27,540 nt of DNA from Clostridiales bacterium (GTDB taxonomy: Bacteria > Bacillota > Clostridia > Oscillospirales > UBA644), in the NCBI GenBank assembly GCA_003343705.1, contig QAKR01000033.1, forward strand, positions 1 through 27,540. The letters are read 5' to 3'. Positions 7,694 through 14,559 of this stretch are shown here, piece after piece. Position 1 is the stretch's first letter; every line of letters begins with the position of its first letter. The notes beneath the pieces are model-generated. The model saw nothing but the letters and a program-made list of their open reading frames with translations. It was not told where the DNA came from and ran no database searches. The translations under genes were made by a program, and so were the position numbers.

Positions 7694-8182
7694 ATGACAC
7701 TGATTTATCAATTGTTGGTAGAGCTTTTAGCAAGAGGAATTTGGGAAGCAGGACTTTTTTTATATGGAACTCTTCTGTTGGCGGGGACAGAAATACCTAA
7801 AAGAAAATTTATTTTAACTGCTGCGGTTTTTTCATTAATAGCATTAGCTGTACGGCATTTACCTATTAGTTTTGGTATACACACAATGATAATTATAGTC
7901 TTCCTTAATCTTATTGTTATACTTTTATTTAATGTAACACTTGAGCAAACGATAAAATCAAGTGTAATTGTTACATGTATTATGTTTGCATTAGAAGGTT
8001 TAAATGGGCTTGTTCTACAACTTATAATTGGAAAAGAAGAATTTTTTAATATATGTATTGACCAAGTAAGTAAAGTATTATATTTCACCCCATCTATGTT
8101 TTTATTTTTAATTGTAATATATGTCATGGATAAAGTGCTCAAAAAAAAGAGAGGGGAACTTAATGCTGGACGAGATAAGTAA
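7694..8182 (+). CDS. membrane protein resembling an AgrC sensor domain without kinase
   Basis: This 162-aa protein is almost entirely membrane-embedded: about six hydrophobic segments (roughly 4-30, 38-53, 60-80, 85-108, 119-128, 130-147) and a short basic tail (VLKKKRGELNAGRDK). The stretch RHLPISFGIHTMIIIVFLN resembles the conserved LP..FGIHT region in the N-terminal sensor part of clostridial AgrC-type kinases. No HK or GHKL ATPase domain follows. The gene sits between the DUF5317-like gene and agrB and overlaps agrB by 20 nt. It may be a peptide receptor or regulator without a kinase, or a remnant of agrC. The resemblance is pattern recognition and needs a profile search. A good ribosome-binding site (GGAAGGA) precedes the ATG. 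Confidence 0.6.
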   Translation: MTLIYQLLVELLARGIWEAGLFLYGTLLLAGTEIPKRKFILTAAVFSLIALAVRHLPISFGIHTMIIIVFLNLIVILLFNVTLEQTIKSSVIVTCIMFALEGLNGLVLQLIIGKEEFFNICIDQVSKVLYFTPSMFLFLIVIYVMDKVLKKKRGELNAGRDK

Positions 8183-8828
8183 AAAAATTTCGGACAAGAT
8201 TGCCAACAATACTAATGCCGATAAAAATCAAAGCGATGTTATTCACTATGGTGTTATGGCAATAATCCATATAACTGTTTTTATAGCTTTAATTTCAGTT
8301 TTGGGGATTATTTTTAATACTTTTATGCCTATATTAACAATATGTCTTTCAGCGGCATTTTTCCGCCAAAACAGCGGCGGCGCACATGCTGAAAGCTCTT
8401 TGTTATGTACTTCTATAGGATGTGTGGTTTGCTTACTTCTAAGTTTGTTTTGCAAAACATTGGTGGGGTGGAATATCCCTTTGTACGCTTATATAATTTT
8501 TGCTGCAGTCTCGGTATTTTTAGCTGTTTTAGCTACTGTTTTTTTAGTGCCTGTCGATACTCCGAATAAGCCGATAAAATCGGAGAAAAAGAAAAAGCGC
8601 ATGAAAAGAAACAGTTATATTATATTATTTATTTATTTGGGTTTACTAGTAGTTGCTTTGTTTTTGGGAAGAAGCAATGTTGAATGGTTTTTATTTTTAG
8701 TATGCATGTGTTTTGGCATTTTATGGCAGACATTTATGCTTACAAAAATAGGCGGAAGATTTTTAAGCTTAATACAAGCCCCTTTTCTTAAAATCTCTTC
8801 TGCTATCAAACGAAAACCACGTAATTAA
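8163..8828 (+). CDS. agrB: AgrB, autoinducer-peptide maturation protease
   Basis: AgrB is a membrane cysteine endopeptidase that cuts the AgrD precursor and forms the thiolactone ring. From the ATG at 8163 (221 aa), the signature FFRQNSGGAHAESSLLC places the catalytic pair at H75 and C82, the same 7-residue spacing as His77/Cys84 of Staphylococcus aureus AgrB. An amphipathic N-terminal region (1-25) is followed by about five to six membrane segments, separated by a basic loop around KPIKSEKKKKRMKRN. GAGGGGA upstream supports 8163, although the frame is open from 8121. It overlaps the previous gene by 20 nt and is followed 55 nt later by agrD. Confidence 0.93.
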   Translation: MLDEISKKISDKIANNTNADKNQSDVIHYGVMAIIHITVFIALISVLGIIFNTFMPILTICLSAAFFRQNSGGAHAESSLLCTSIGCVVCLLLSLFCKTLVGWNIPLYAYIIFAAVSVFLAVLATVFLVPVDTPNKPIKSEKKKKRMKRNSYIILFIYLGLLVVALFLGRSNVEWFLFLVCMCFGILWQTFMLTKIGGRFLSLIQAPFLKISSAIKRKPRN

Positions 8829-8836
8829 TTGTGAAA

Positions 8837-8856
8837 TCAAAGGTTTTAACCTTTGA
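8837..8856 (+). promoter_or_regulatory. short hairpin between agrB and agrD
   Basis: TCAAAGGTT (8837-8845) and AACCTTTGA (8848-8856) are perfectly complementary around TT. It ends about 15 nt before the strong ribosome-binding site of agrD and has no T-tract. It could protect the downstream agrD message from degradation or set the AgrB:AgrD ratio; that role is a guess. Confidence 0.4.
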
Positions 8857-8883
8857 AAATATAAAAAAAGGAGGATTTACACA

Positions 8884-9012
8884 ATGAAAAAGATGTGGGC
8901 AGCGCTTGCTACAGTTGCTACAGTTATAGCAACATTGATGGCTACTTCCGCATGTTGGGTATTCATTTACCAACCTGAGGAACCTTCATGCCTTAGCGAC
9001 AATGAAGATTAA
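8884..9012 (+). CDS. agrD: AgrD, cyclic lactone autoinducer peptide precursor
   Basis: This 42-aa gene follows a perfect AAGGAGG site. The N-terminus (MKKMWAALATVATVIATLMA) is an amphipathic leader as in AgrD. ATSAC then starts the predicted signal, and YQPEEPSCL (29-37) matches the charged, proline-containing tail that AgrB removes. By alignment with my recollection of Clostridium perfringens AgrD (ATSAC-LWFT-HQPEEP), the mature ring is probably the five-residue thiolactone C24-W25-V26-F27-I28, with or without one or two preceding residues. An extra Cys37 in the tail is unusual. It lies directly downstream of agrB and is the last gene before a terminator. The ring boundaries are inference. 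Confidence 0.9.
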   Translation: MKKMWAALATVATVIATLMATSACWVFIYQPEEPSCLSDNED

Positions 9013-9032
9013 GCATCATTAGGCAAGAAAAA

Positions 9033-9117
9033 AGCGGAGCACGCTATGAACGGGGCTGTTGTATTGGAAATTACACAGCCCCGCAAATAGCATAATTTGT
9101 TCTGCTTTATTGTTTTA
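9033..9117 (+). terminator. terminator of the agr-type operon
   Basis: A long composite hairpin. The core CGGGGCTGT (9051-9059) pairs with ACAGCCCCG, extended by GTA/TAC past a one-base bulge. An outer stem GCTAT/ATAGC and a wobble-rich outermost stem (9033-9041 with 9099-9107) complete it. The tail TTTATTGTTTT follows. It sits right after agrD and before the GGDEF/HD-GYP gene. Confidence 0.75.
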
Positions 9118-9140
9118 TTATTAAAAATGTGGTGGGTTAT

Positions 9141-10805
9141 ATGCCGAATAACGAAAAGAAATCGATGAATGTTCAATTAATTTTGAATTTATCTATTCTT
9201 GTATTTTCTATCATAGCTATTTTTGAGCATTTTCTTCTGGGGCTTACAGTTTCAGAAGCATTTACTGAAAATCTTGTTTTTGTTGTATGTGCTATTACTG
9301 CATTCCTTTTAATTTATATTTTATGGATTTTAACACAACGGTTTTTATACAGTAATTCATTATTACTGCGTATTTCAAATGTAGCGTTGTTTTTATTTAT
9401 AAATTGTGCAACCATTATTGTAACAGGAGGGGCAGAAAGCCGTTTTAAATATTTACTTTTACTCTCAATTATGTCTGCTACTATTGAAGGCAGTCTTCCA
9501 ATGGGATTATCTGTTTCTGTTATATCTTCTGTTTTTCTGTTTACTCTTGATTTGTTTTTTGCTTCAGGTGTACTTACTTCATCGGGAACAAATATAATGT
9601 TTGAAAATGACCTTATACTTTGTTGTATCTTTTTATTGCTTACATATTTAATAGGATATTGGATTAATATGAAAGAACAACATATTAATTCATTAAATGA
9701 TATGGTTTCTAAAGATGGGTTAACAGATCTTTATAATTATAGGTATTTCAAAACCACAATTGATACTCTTTTTAACGATTATAAAAAATCAGGGAAGCCA
9801 TTGTCTTTGCTGATAATGGATATAGACTGGTTTAAGAGTTATAACGATATTTACGGCCATGATAAAGCAAATGAAATTCTTCAACAAATAGGAAGAATGA
9901 TGCTTCAAGAATTTCCTTCATATTGTATATGCTCAAGGTATGGTGGAGAGGAATTCGCTGTTATTTTACCCAACACAAGTTCCAGCCAAGCATATGATAT
10001 TGCCGAAAAGTTCAGACGTATCTTTGAACAATATCCTTTTGAAGGAGAAAAATATCTTCCTCACGGGGTGTTAACTATTTCTATCGGAATTTCATGCATT
10101 CGCTCAAAAACTGAGGATTCAAAAGAGCTGATAGGAAATGCTGATGAAGCTCTTTACAAAGCGAAGTTTCTTAGGCGTAACAGGACTGAAATTTATACTT
10201 CATTTTCAGATGAATTTCGTAAATACTCAGCAGAACTTGATAATGCTCAAATTATGACAACAGTTAAAACACTAATTGCAGTTATAAACTCAAAAGATAA
10301 ATATACATATCTTCATAGTGATAGGGTTTTTCATTATTGTGAAGCTTTTGCTAATTATATTAATTTAGACGATGAAAGAAAAAAGACCCTTGTAACAGCG
10401 GCATATATGCATGATATAGGGAAAATTAATATTTCTAAAAAGATATTATTAAAACTGGAAAAGCTTACAGACGAAGAATTTAACGAGATTAAATCACATC
10501 CGAATACCGGAGCTGATATAATTCAAAGTATACCGGAACTGGAAGAAGAAAGCATAATAGTACGTCAACATCATGAAAAATATGACGGAACAGGATATCC
10601 ACAGCAGATTCAAGGTGAAAATATTTGTTATTTAGCCAGAATTTTAACTCTCGTAGATTCATATGATGCTATGACTTCCCAACGTCCTTATAAGCCAAGT
10701 TTAACTGAAGATCAGGCACAAAATGAAATCTTGCGGTGTAAGAGTATTCAATTCGACCCTGAGCTTGCCGATAAATTCGTTGAGTTTTTAAGAACAATGG
10801 ATTAA
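9141..10805 (+). CDS. membrane GGDEF and HD-GYP protein (cyclic-di-GMP cyclase and phosphodiesterase)
   Basis: From the ATG at 9141 this is 554 aa. Numbering below is from the upstream GTG at 9129 (558 aa). Five to six membrane segments occupy about 17-178. A GGDEF domain (about 192-357) has an intact GGEEF active-site motif at 272-276 and the DIDWFKSYND metal-binding segment. The inhibitory RxxD site expected just before it is absent (PSYC instead). An HD-GYP domain (about 375-555) has H428-D429 and HHEKYDGTGYP at 481-491. It probably both makes and breaks cyclic-di-GMP; which dominates cannot be read. It lies just after the agr operon terminator with no clear promoter, so it may depend on read-through. 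The ribosome-binding site is weak (GGTGGG). Confidence 0.92.
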   Translation: MPNNEKKSMNVQLILNLSILVFSIIAIFEHFLLGLTVSEAFTENLVFVVCAITAFLLIYILWILTQRFLYSNSLLLRISNVALFLFINCATIIVTGGAESRFKYLLLLSIMSATIEGSLPMGLSVSVISSVFLFTLDLFFASGVLTSSGTNIMFENDLILCCIFLLLTYLIGYWINMKEQHINSLNDMVSKDGLTDLYNYRYFKTTIDTLFNDYKKSGKPLSLLIMDIDWFKSYNDIYGHDKANEILQQIGRMMLQEFPSYCICSRYGGEEFAVILPNTSSSQAYDIAEKFRRIFEQYPFEGEKYLPHGVLTISIGISCIRSKTEDSKELIGNADEALYKAKFLRRNRTEIYTSFSDEFRKYSAELDNAQIMTTVKTLIAVINSKDKYTYLHSDRVFHYCEAFANYINLDDERKKTLVTAAYMHDIGKINISKKILLKLEKLTDEEFNEIKSHPNTGADIIQSIPELEEESIIVRQHHEKYDGTGYPQQIQGENICYLARILTLVDSYDAMTSQRPYKPSLTEDQAQNEILRCKSIQFDPELADKFVEFLRTMD

Positions 10806-10839
10806 ATTATATTTTTTAAAGATATAGTATGAAATAATA

Positions 10840-10872
10840 AAACAGCCGTAGATTATTGCTTTACGGCTGTTT
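10840..10872. terminator. bidirectional terminator
   Basis: AACAGCCGTA (10841-10850) and TACGGCTGTT (10862-10871) form a 10-bp stem, 11 bp with one flanking A-T pair. It is trailed by T-rich sequence in both directions. It lies between the convergent GGDEF/HD-GYP gene and the ABC-2 permease gene and probably ends both transcripts. Confidence 0.75.
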
Positions 10873-10891
10873 ACATTTTATTTAAAATAAT

Positions 10892-11680
10892 CTATAACGC
10901 AATATCCTTTTTAATATAACGCCAAAATCCAATTATTAAGCTTAAAATCGCTGCGCCTATGCCGATAAATAAAAGAACGGTATCTATTTTGGAGTCCGCG
11001 ACAATATCCGAGGCTTGTGCATATGCAAAAGGTGTTATGTATTTTAAAAAATCAGCTTTTTCGCTTATGTTTGCAATTATATTCATAAAATAAAGCATTG
11101 CTGCAAACCCCAGCCCTACACCGATGCTTCCACGGCGCAAAAAGGCGGATATACCAAAGCATACAAAGGCTATTTCAATTTGTAAAATAGAGAATGCTAT
11201 ATGTAATAGTATAAATTCTTTGATTGCCAAATCCTCGCCTATTGCCGTAAAAGAAAGTATGCTTACAATTACAATAATAACGTTCATAACTGTTATTTGG
11301 GTAAACACAGATAACAGTTTTTGACAAAGTACGGAAAAACGACTTATGGGGTGCGTAAGTAAAAACTCTGCAGTGTGGTCTTTTTCTTCTTTTGCAAGTA
11401 CTGATATTCCTATGAATGCTGCAAAAAATCCGCCGCCTATCCCTAAAATATTTCCACATTCGATTGCGTAAAAGCCCATTATCTCACCAAAACTGACTTT
11501 GTCCATTCCGAACGCTTGTGAAAATCCTCCCATATTTGCAAACATATCAGAGACGCCGTTCATCTCGTCTTTCATTTGTGGGAAGATTAAAACACATATC
11601 ATTATCATAAAAGCTATTGCTCCGCCCCATATACAAAGAGCTTTAAAGCTTTGTTTGATTTCTTTTATAAAAATCGTCAT
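10892..11680 (-). CDS. ABC-2 type transporter permease
   Basis: A 262-aa integral membrane protein with about six hydrophobic segments (near 15-32, 72-92, 118-145, 157-180, 185-205, 232-252). It belongs to the ABC-2 permease class. The conserved cytoplasmic motif KEEKDHTAEFLLTHPISR (about 92-109) is characteristic of that family. It overlaps the preceding ATPase gene by 4 nt (ATGA), so the two are translationally coupled and form one transporter. Related two-gene systems export antibiotics, peptides or other small molecules, but nothing here identifies the substrate. Confidence 0.88.
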   Translation of the reverse strand: MTIFIKEIKQSFKALCIWGGAIAFMIMICVLIFPQMKDEMNGVSDMFANMGGFSQAFGMDKVSFGEIMGFYAIECGNILGIGGGFFAAFIGISVLAKEEKDHTAEFLLTHPISRFSVLCQKLLSVFTQITVMNVIIVIVSILSFTAIGEDLAIKEFILLHIAFSILQIEIAFVCFGISAFLRRGSIGVGLGFAAMLYFMNIIANISEKADFLKYITPFAYAQASDIVADSKIDTVLLFIGIGAAILSLIIGFWRYIKKDIAL

Positions 11681-12561
11681 TTTGTTTCACCGTCCTTTTT
11701 ATAATAATGCATAAATATTTCTTCAAGATCCGGCTCCGCTATACTTATGTCATCAAATGGGATCGGTTCAATCTTTGAAAGAAACTGTTTAATATTTCCG
11801 TTATATAAAAAGCTTATACTATTCCCCATTATTGTTGGCGATTTTATTTCAATTTCAGCAGGCAGACTTACTGTGTTGTGTATAGTTATTCTATGCGTTC
11901 CGGTACATGTGAGCTTTTCAACGCTGTCGCAGGTGACTAATTCGCCTTCTTTTATAATAGCTGCTTTTTGGCAGTTACGCTGAATTTCCGATAAAACGTG
12001 TGAGGAAAGAAAAACAGTTGCACCTTCAGTGTTTCGCTCACGTAAGATATTAAAAAATTCCTTTTGCATTAACGGGTCGAGTCCGCTTGTGGGCTCGTCA
12101 AGAATATAAAGAGTCGGTTTATGTTGTAAAGCGCAAACTATAGAAACTTTCTTACGATTGCCCAAAGACAACTCTTCAATGCGTTTTTTTGTATCAAGAT
12201 CAAGCCTGTCACAAAGAGTTTTTGCTTCATCAGTACAGTTCGTTTTGTAAAGCTTAGCAGATAATTCAATCACATCTTTAACTTTCATATTGTTATAGAA
12301 TATTGCTTCGGAAGCCATATAACCTATCTTATTTAATATCTCGGTGTGGTTTTTAATTATATCTTTACCGAAAATTGTTGCTCCGCCGGAAGTAGGGAAG
12401 ATAAGCCCTAAAAGCGTTCTGATAGTTGTGCTTTTTCCTGCTCCGTTAGGCCCTATAAATCCAAAAAAATCGCCTTCGTTTATATTGAGATTTAAATTTT
12501 TAATTCCTCGAGAACGCCCGTAATACTTTGTGAGATTTTCTGTTTTAATAACTTTAGGCAC
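11677..12561 (-). CDS. ABC transporter ATP-binding protein (partner of ABC-2 permease)
   Basis: From the GTG at 12561 this is 294 aa. Walker A GPNGAGKST is at 37-45, the signature region LSLGNRKK at 131-138, Walker B YILDEPTSGLDP from 152, and the switch His at 188. The signature LSLGN departs from LSGGQ, as is common in ABC-2 drug and lantibiotic-type ATPases. The C-terminal 80 residues are the usual accessory region. The frame is open to 12627, but GGAGA 9 nt before the GTG and the start of family similarity at VIKTENLTKYYG favour 12561. It is expressed with the permease from a promoter at 12593-12621. Confidence 0.93.
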   Translation of the reverse strand: MPKVIKTENLTKYYGRSRGIKNLNLNINEGDFFGFIGPNGAGKSTTIRTLLGLIFPTSGGATIFGKDIIKNHTEILNKIGYMASEAIFYNNMKVKDVIELSAKLYKTNCTDEAKTLCDRLDLDTKKRIEELSLGNRKKVSIVCALQHKPTLYILDEPTSGLDPLMQKEFFNILRERNTEGATVFLSSHVLSEIQRNCQKAAIIKEGELVTCDSVEKLTCTGTHRITIHNTVSLPAEIEIKSPTIMGNSISFLYNGNIKQFLSKIEPIPFDDISIAEPDLEEIFMHYYKKDGETK

Positions 12562-12592
12562 CGTAAACACTCTCCATTGATCAATTTGTATA

Positions 12593-12621
12593 ATTCTATC
12601 ATAATAAATAAAAATATTCAA
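12593..12621 (-). promoter_or_regulatory. candidate promoter of the ABC-2 transporter operon
   Basis: On the minus strand TTGAAT (12621-12616), 17 nt, then TAGAAT (12598-12593). Transcription would begin near 12586, about 25 nt before the GTG. A second candidate further upstream is TTGTAA (12655-12650), 18 nt, TATAAT (12631-12626). Both are divergent from the perR promoter. Confidence 0.55.
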
Positions 12622-12681
12622 TAGCATTATAAATAATCATTGGCATATTTTACAAGTCATAAAAATTTTACAAATAAGGTA

Positions 12682-12710
12682 TTGACAAAAGCATTTAAAT
12701 GATATATAAT
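12682..12710 (+). promoter_or_regulatory. perfect consensus sigma-A promoter of perR-rubrerythrin, with overlapping palindrome
   Basis: TTGACA at 12682-12687, 17-nt spacer, TATAAT at 12705-12710. A 22-bp imperfect palindrome at 12695-12716 (TTAA...TATATA...TTAA) covers the -10 box. That is where a PerR-type repressor would block its own promoter. It matches the PerR box (TTATAATNATTATAA) only partially. Confidence 0.75.
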
Positions 12711-12744
12711 ACTTAATAGAAACAATTCCGAATAAGGAGGTAAC

Positions 12745-13146
12745 ATGGATCAATCATTAAAACGAAATACAGTACAGCGTGAACTTGTGCTTAATGCCGT
12801 ACATTCACTTGGCAATCATCCTACTTCGGAACAAGTCTATCTATATATTTCTAAAACACATCCGTCAATAAGCAAAAGCACTATTTACCGTAACTTGGAT
12901 AAATTATGCGAAAACGGAGAGTTGTTGCGTGTCCCTGTTACTCAAGGTGCATTTCATGTAGATCATACATTGAAACCTCATCATCATATGTGTTGTAAAC
13001 GCTGTGGAAAGGTTTATGATGTTCAAACTAATGAAATAGGGGACTTAAAAAGGAATATTACAGATACAAACGGTTGCTTAATTACGGACTATTATGTTGT
13101 ATTCAATGGGCTATGCCCCGAATGTAATAAATTAAATGAAAATTAA
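12745..13146 (+). CDS. perR: PerR, Fur-family peroxide-sensing repressor
   Basis: A 133-aa Fur-family regulator: winged helix (about 1-65, with STIYRNLDKL as recognition helix) and a C-terminal metal-binding dimer domain. Every known metal ligand of Bacillus subtilis PerR is present at a constant offset of 12: H25, D73, H79, H81 and D92 for the sensing site (H37, D85, H91, H93, D104), and C84, C87, C124 and C127 for structural zinc (C96, C99, C136, C139). Asp at position 92 rather than Glu is the PerR-type choice. It is followed by rubrerythrin and probably represses it, itself, and perhaps catalase and the OsmC gene. An AAGGAGG site precedes the ATG. Confidence 0.92.
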   Translation: MDQSLKRNTVQRELVLNAVHSLGNHPTSEQVYLYISKTHPSISKSTIYRNLDKLCENGELLRVPVTQGAFHVDHTLKPHHHMCCKRCGKVYDVQTNEIGDLKRNITDTNGCLITDYYVVFNGLCPECNKLNEN

Positions 13147-13171
13147 AATTTATGGAGAGAGGTATTTTACA

Positions 13172-13711
13172 ATGGAATTAAAAGGTTCAAAAACAGAAAA
13201 AAATCTTATGGCTGCTTTTGCAGGAGAAAGCCAAGCAAGAAATAAATACACATATTATGCTTCAAAGGCAAGAAAAGAAGGCTACGTTCAGATTGCTAAT
13301 ATTTTTGAAGAAACCGCAAATAACGAAAAAGAACATGCAAAACTTTGGTTTAAAGCTCTTCATGGAGACGAAGTTCCTACAACAACTGCAAACCTTGAAG
13401 ATGCAGCAAACGGCGAAAACTACGAATGGACAGATATGTATGCGGAATTTGCTAAAGACGCAAAAGAAGAAGGATTTACAAAGCTTGCATATTTATTTGA
13501 AGCAGTTGGTAAAATTGAAAAAGAACACGAGGAAAGATACCGTAAACTTCTTGCAAACGTTGAAGGCGGGCTTGTCTTCTCAAAAGAAGGCGACGCTGTT
13601 TGGCAGTGCTCTAACTGCGGACATATCGTGATCGGTAAAAATGCTCCGGAAATCTGCCCGGTATGCGCTCATCCCCAGGCATACTTCCAAGTAAAAGCTG
13701 AAAATTATTAA
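13172..13711 (+). CDS. rbr: rubrerythrin
   Basis: A 179-aa peroxide-reducing di-iron protein of anaerobes, with the usual two-part layout. The ferritin-like domain (1-130) has E19, the E52xxH55 pair and the E116xxH119 pair. The C-terminal rubredoxin domain has C146, C149, C162 and C165 (CSNC and CPVC). The frame opens at 13136, overlapping perR, but GAGAGG before the ATG at 13172 and the conserved MELKGSKTEKNL start show the true beginning. It is 25 nt downstream of perR, in the same operon, and is followed by a strong terminator. Confidence 0.96.
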   Translation: MELKGSKTEKNLMAAFAGESQARNKYTYYASKARKEGYVQIANIFEETANNEKEHAKLWFKALHGDEVPTTTANLEDAANGENYEWTDMYAEFAKDAKEEGFTKLAYLFEAVGKIEKEHEERYRKLLANVEGGLVFSKEGDAVWQCSNCGHIVIGKNAPEICPVCAHPQAYFQVKAENY

Positions 13712-13722
13712 GAATATATTGC

Positions 13723-13753
13723 GAGCGGCGTGTCAAACGCCGCTCAGTTTTTA
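13723..13753 (+). terminator. terminator of perR-rubrerythrin
   Basis: GAGCGGCGT (13723-13731) and ACGCCGCTC (13737-13745) form a perfect 9-bp GC-rich stem with a 5-nt loop, followed by AGTTTTTATTT. It begins 12 nt after the rubrerythrin stop codon. Confidence 0.88.
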
Positions 13754-13897
13754 TTTGTAAAACTGTTAATAATAAAAGTTTTATTGGTTTTAAACTATAT
13801 AATTGGTTCTATTTACCATATTTAATATTAAAATGCTCAGTTCACAAAAAGTTCGTTAAATTCTATGGGATTAATAAAAAAAATAATGCATAAGGTA

Positions 13898-13926
13898 TTG
13901 CAATTTCGAGGAAAATGTGATATAAT
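13898..13926 (+). promoter_or_regulatory. sigma-A promoter of the S10 ribosomal protein operon
   Basis: TTGCAA at 13898-13903, 17-nt spacer, perfect TATAAT at 13921-13926. Transcription would start near 13933, leaving a leader of about 297 nt before rpsJ. The stretch from 13754 to 13897 is AT-rich with no gene; it contains only a 7-1-7 A/T palindrome (13771-13785). Confidence 0.75.
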
Positions 13927-13932
13927 AGTCAA

Positions 13933-14229
13933 GCATGGCAAAAGTGCAATTGCTCAAAGGTTGCTGAAATCCGCCTCTTAAGGTGGGGCGGCAGGTAGTT
14001 TTGAGTAAAGTTTTCCACAGTGATGGATGACGCCGAATTTAGTTGATGTAAGGCAAGATGGCTTCCTTATTATATAAGGGCCATAACGCTTACTTTACCA
14101 CTCGACACTGTTTTATGGTTCGGAATAGCTGTTTGCTGTTTCGAATTTAATTTTTTACATGAAACGCACGGCTGAGTGTTCGGTTTTCATCGCCAACAAA
14201 TTTATTTAATTTTTAGGAGGCGAAAGCTA
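13933..14229 (+). ncRNA. structured leader RNA of the S10 operon with attenuator-like hairpin
   Basis: The gap before rpsJ folds well by eye. Domain 1 (13953-14005) has stacked helices CTCAAA/TTTGAG, TGCTG/CGGCA and CGCCT/AGGTG capped by CTTA, separated by internal loops. Domain 2 is closed by ACAGTG (14017-14022) with CACTGT (14106-14111) and contains GTAAG/CTTAC and a hairpin at 14058-14084 (ATGGC..CCTTAT with ATAAGG.GCCAT). A 12-bp stem 14118-14129 with 14135-14146 is then followed by TTTAATTTTTT, like an intrinsic terminator, 84 nt before the rpsJ start. This suggests autogenous control by a ribosomal protein, as L4 does for the S10 leader of Escherichia coli; the ligand here is unknown. 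Confidence 0.7.
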
Positions 14230-14550
14230 ATGGCAACAGCAAAGGCAAAAGAGAAGATAAGAATTCGTCTGAAGTCTTACGATCACAATCTTATTGATAT
14301 GTCGGCTGCAAAGATAGTCGAAACTGCAAAAAGATTTGGTGCTCAGATTTCCGGTCCTATTCCTCTTCCAACTGAAAGAGAAATCGTAACCATTTTAAGA
14401 GCAGTTCACAAGTACAAGGATAGCCGTGAACAGTTCGAAAGCAGAACTCACAAAAGAGTTATCGATATTATTAAGCCCAGCCAAAAGGTTATTGACGCTA
14501 TTGCAAACGTTGAATTACCCGCAGGCGTTGACTTTGAATTGAAACTCTAA
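14230..14550 (+). CDS. rpsJ: 30S ribosomal protein S10
   Basis: A 106-aa protein matching bacterial S10 end to end (KIRIRLKSYDHNLID, ISGPIPLPTE, SRTHKRVIDIIKP). It binds the 3' domain of 16S rRNA in the small-subunit head and is also the NusE transcription antitermination factor. The frame is open from 14176; TAGGAGG before ATG 14230 and the family start decide the beginning. It is the first gene of the S10 cluster. The usual upstream str genes (rpsL, rpsG, fusA, tuf) are not in the window; perR and rubrerythrin lie there instead, so S10 has its own promoter and leader. Confidence 0.98.
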   Translation: MATAKAKEKIRIRLKSYDHNLIDMSAAKIVETAKRFGAQISGPIPLPTEREIVTILRAVHKYKDSREQFESRTHKRVIDIIKPSQKVIDAIANVELPAGVDFELKL

Positions 14551-14559
14551 TTTAATTAT

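Noticed and set aside
13771..13785. A perfect 7-1-7 palindrome AATAAAA-G-TTTTATT after the rubrerythrin terminator.
   Set aside because: It has Fur-box symmetry but consists only of A/T tracts in an AT-rich gap and is more than 100 nt from the next promoter; chance is likely.
13935..13967. A 10-codon reading frame (MAKVQLLKGC) at the very start of the S10 leader.
   Set aside because: It would begin almost at the transcription start with no ribosome-binding site, and it overlaps a well-paired RNA helix.
13750..14229. Possible known housekeeping RNA (tmRNA, SRP RNA, RNase P RNA, T-box or common riboswitch) in the gap before rpsJ.
   Set aside because: None of the conserved core motifs of these RNAs could be found; the leader interpretation fits better.
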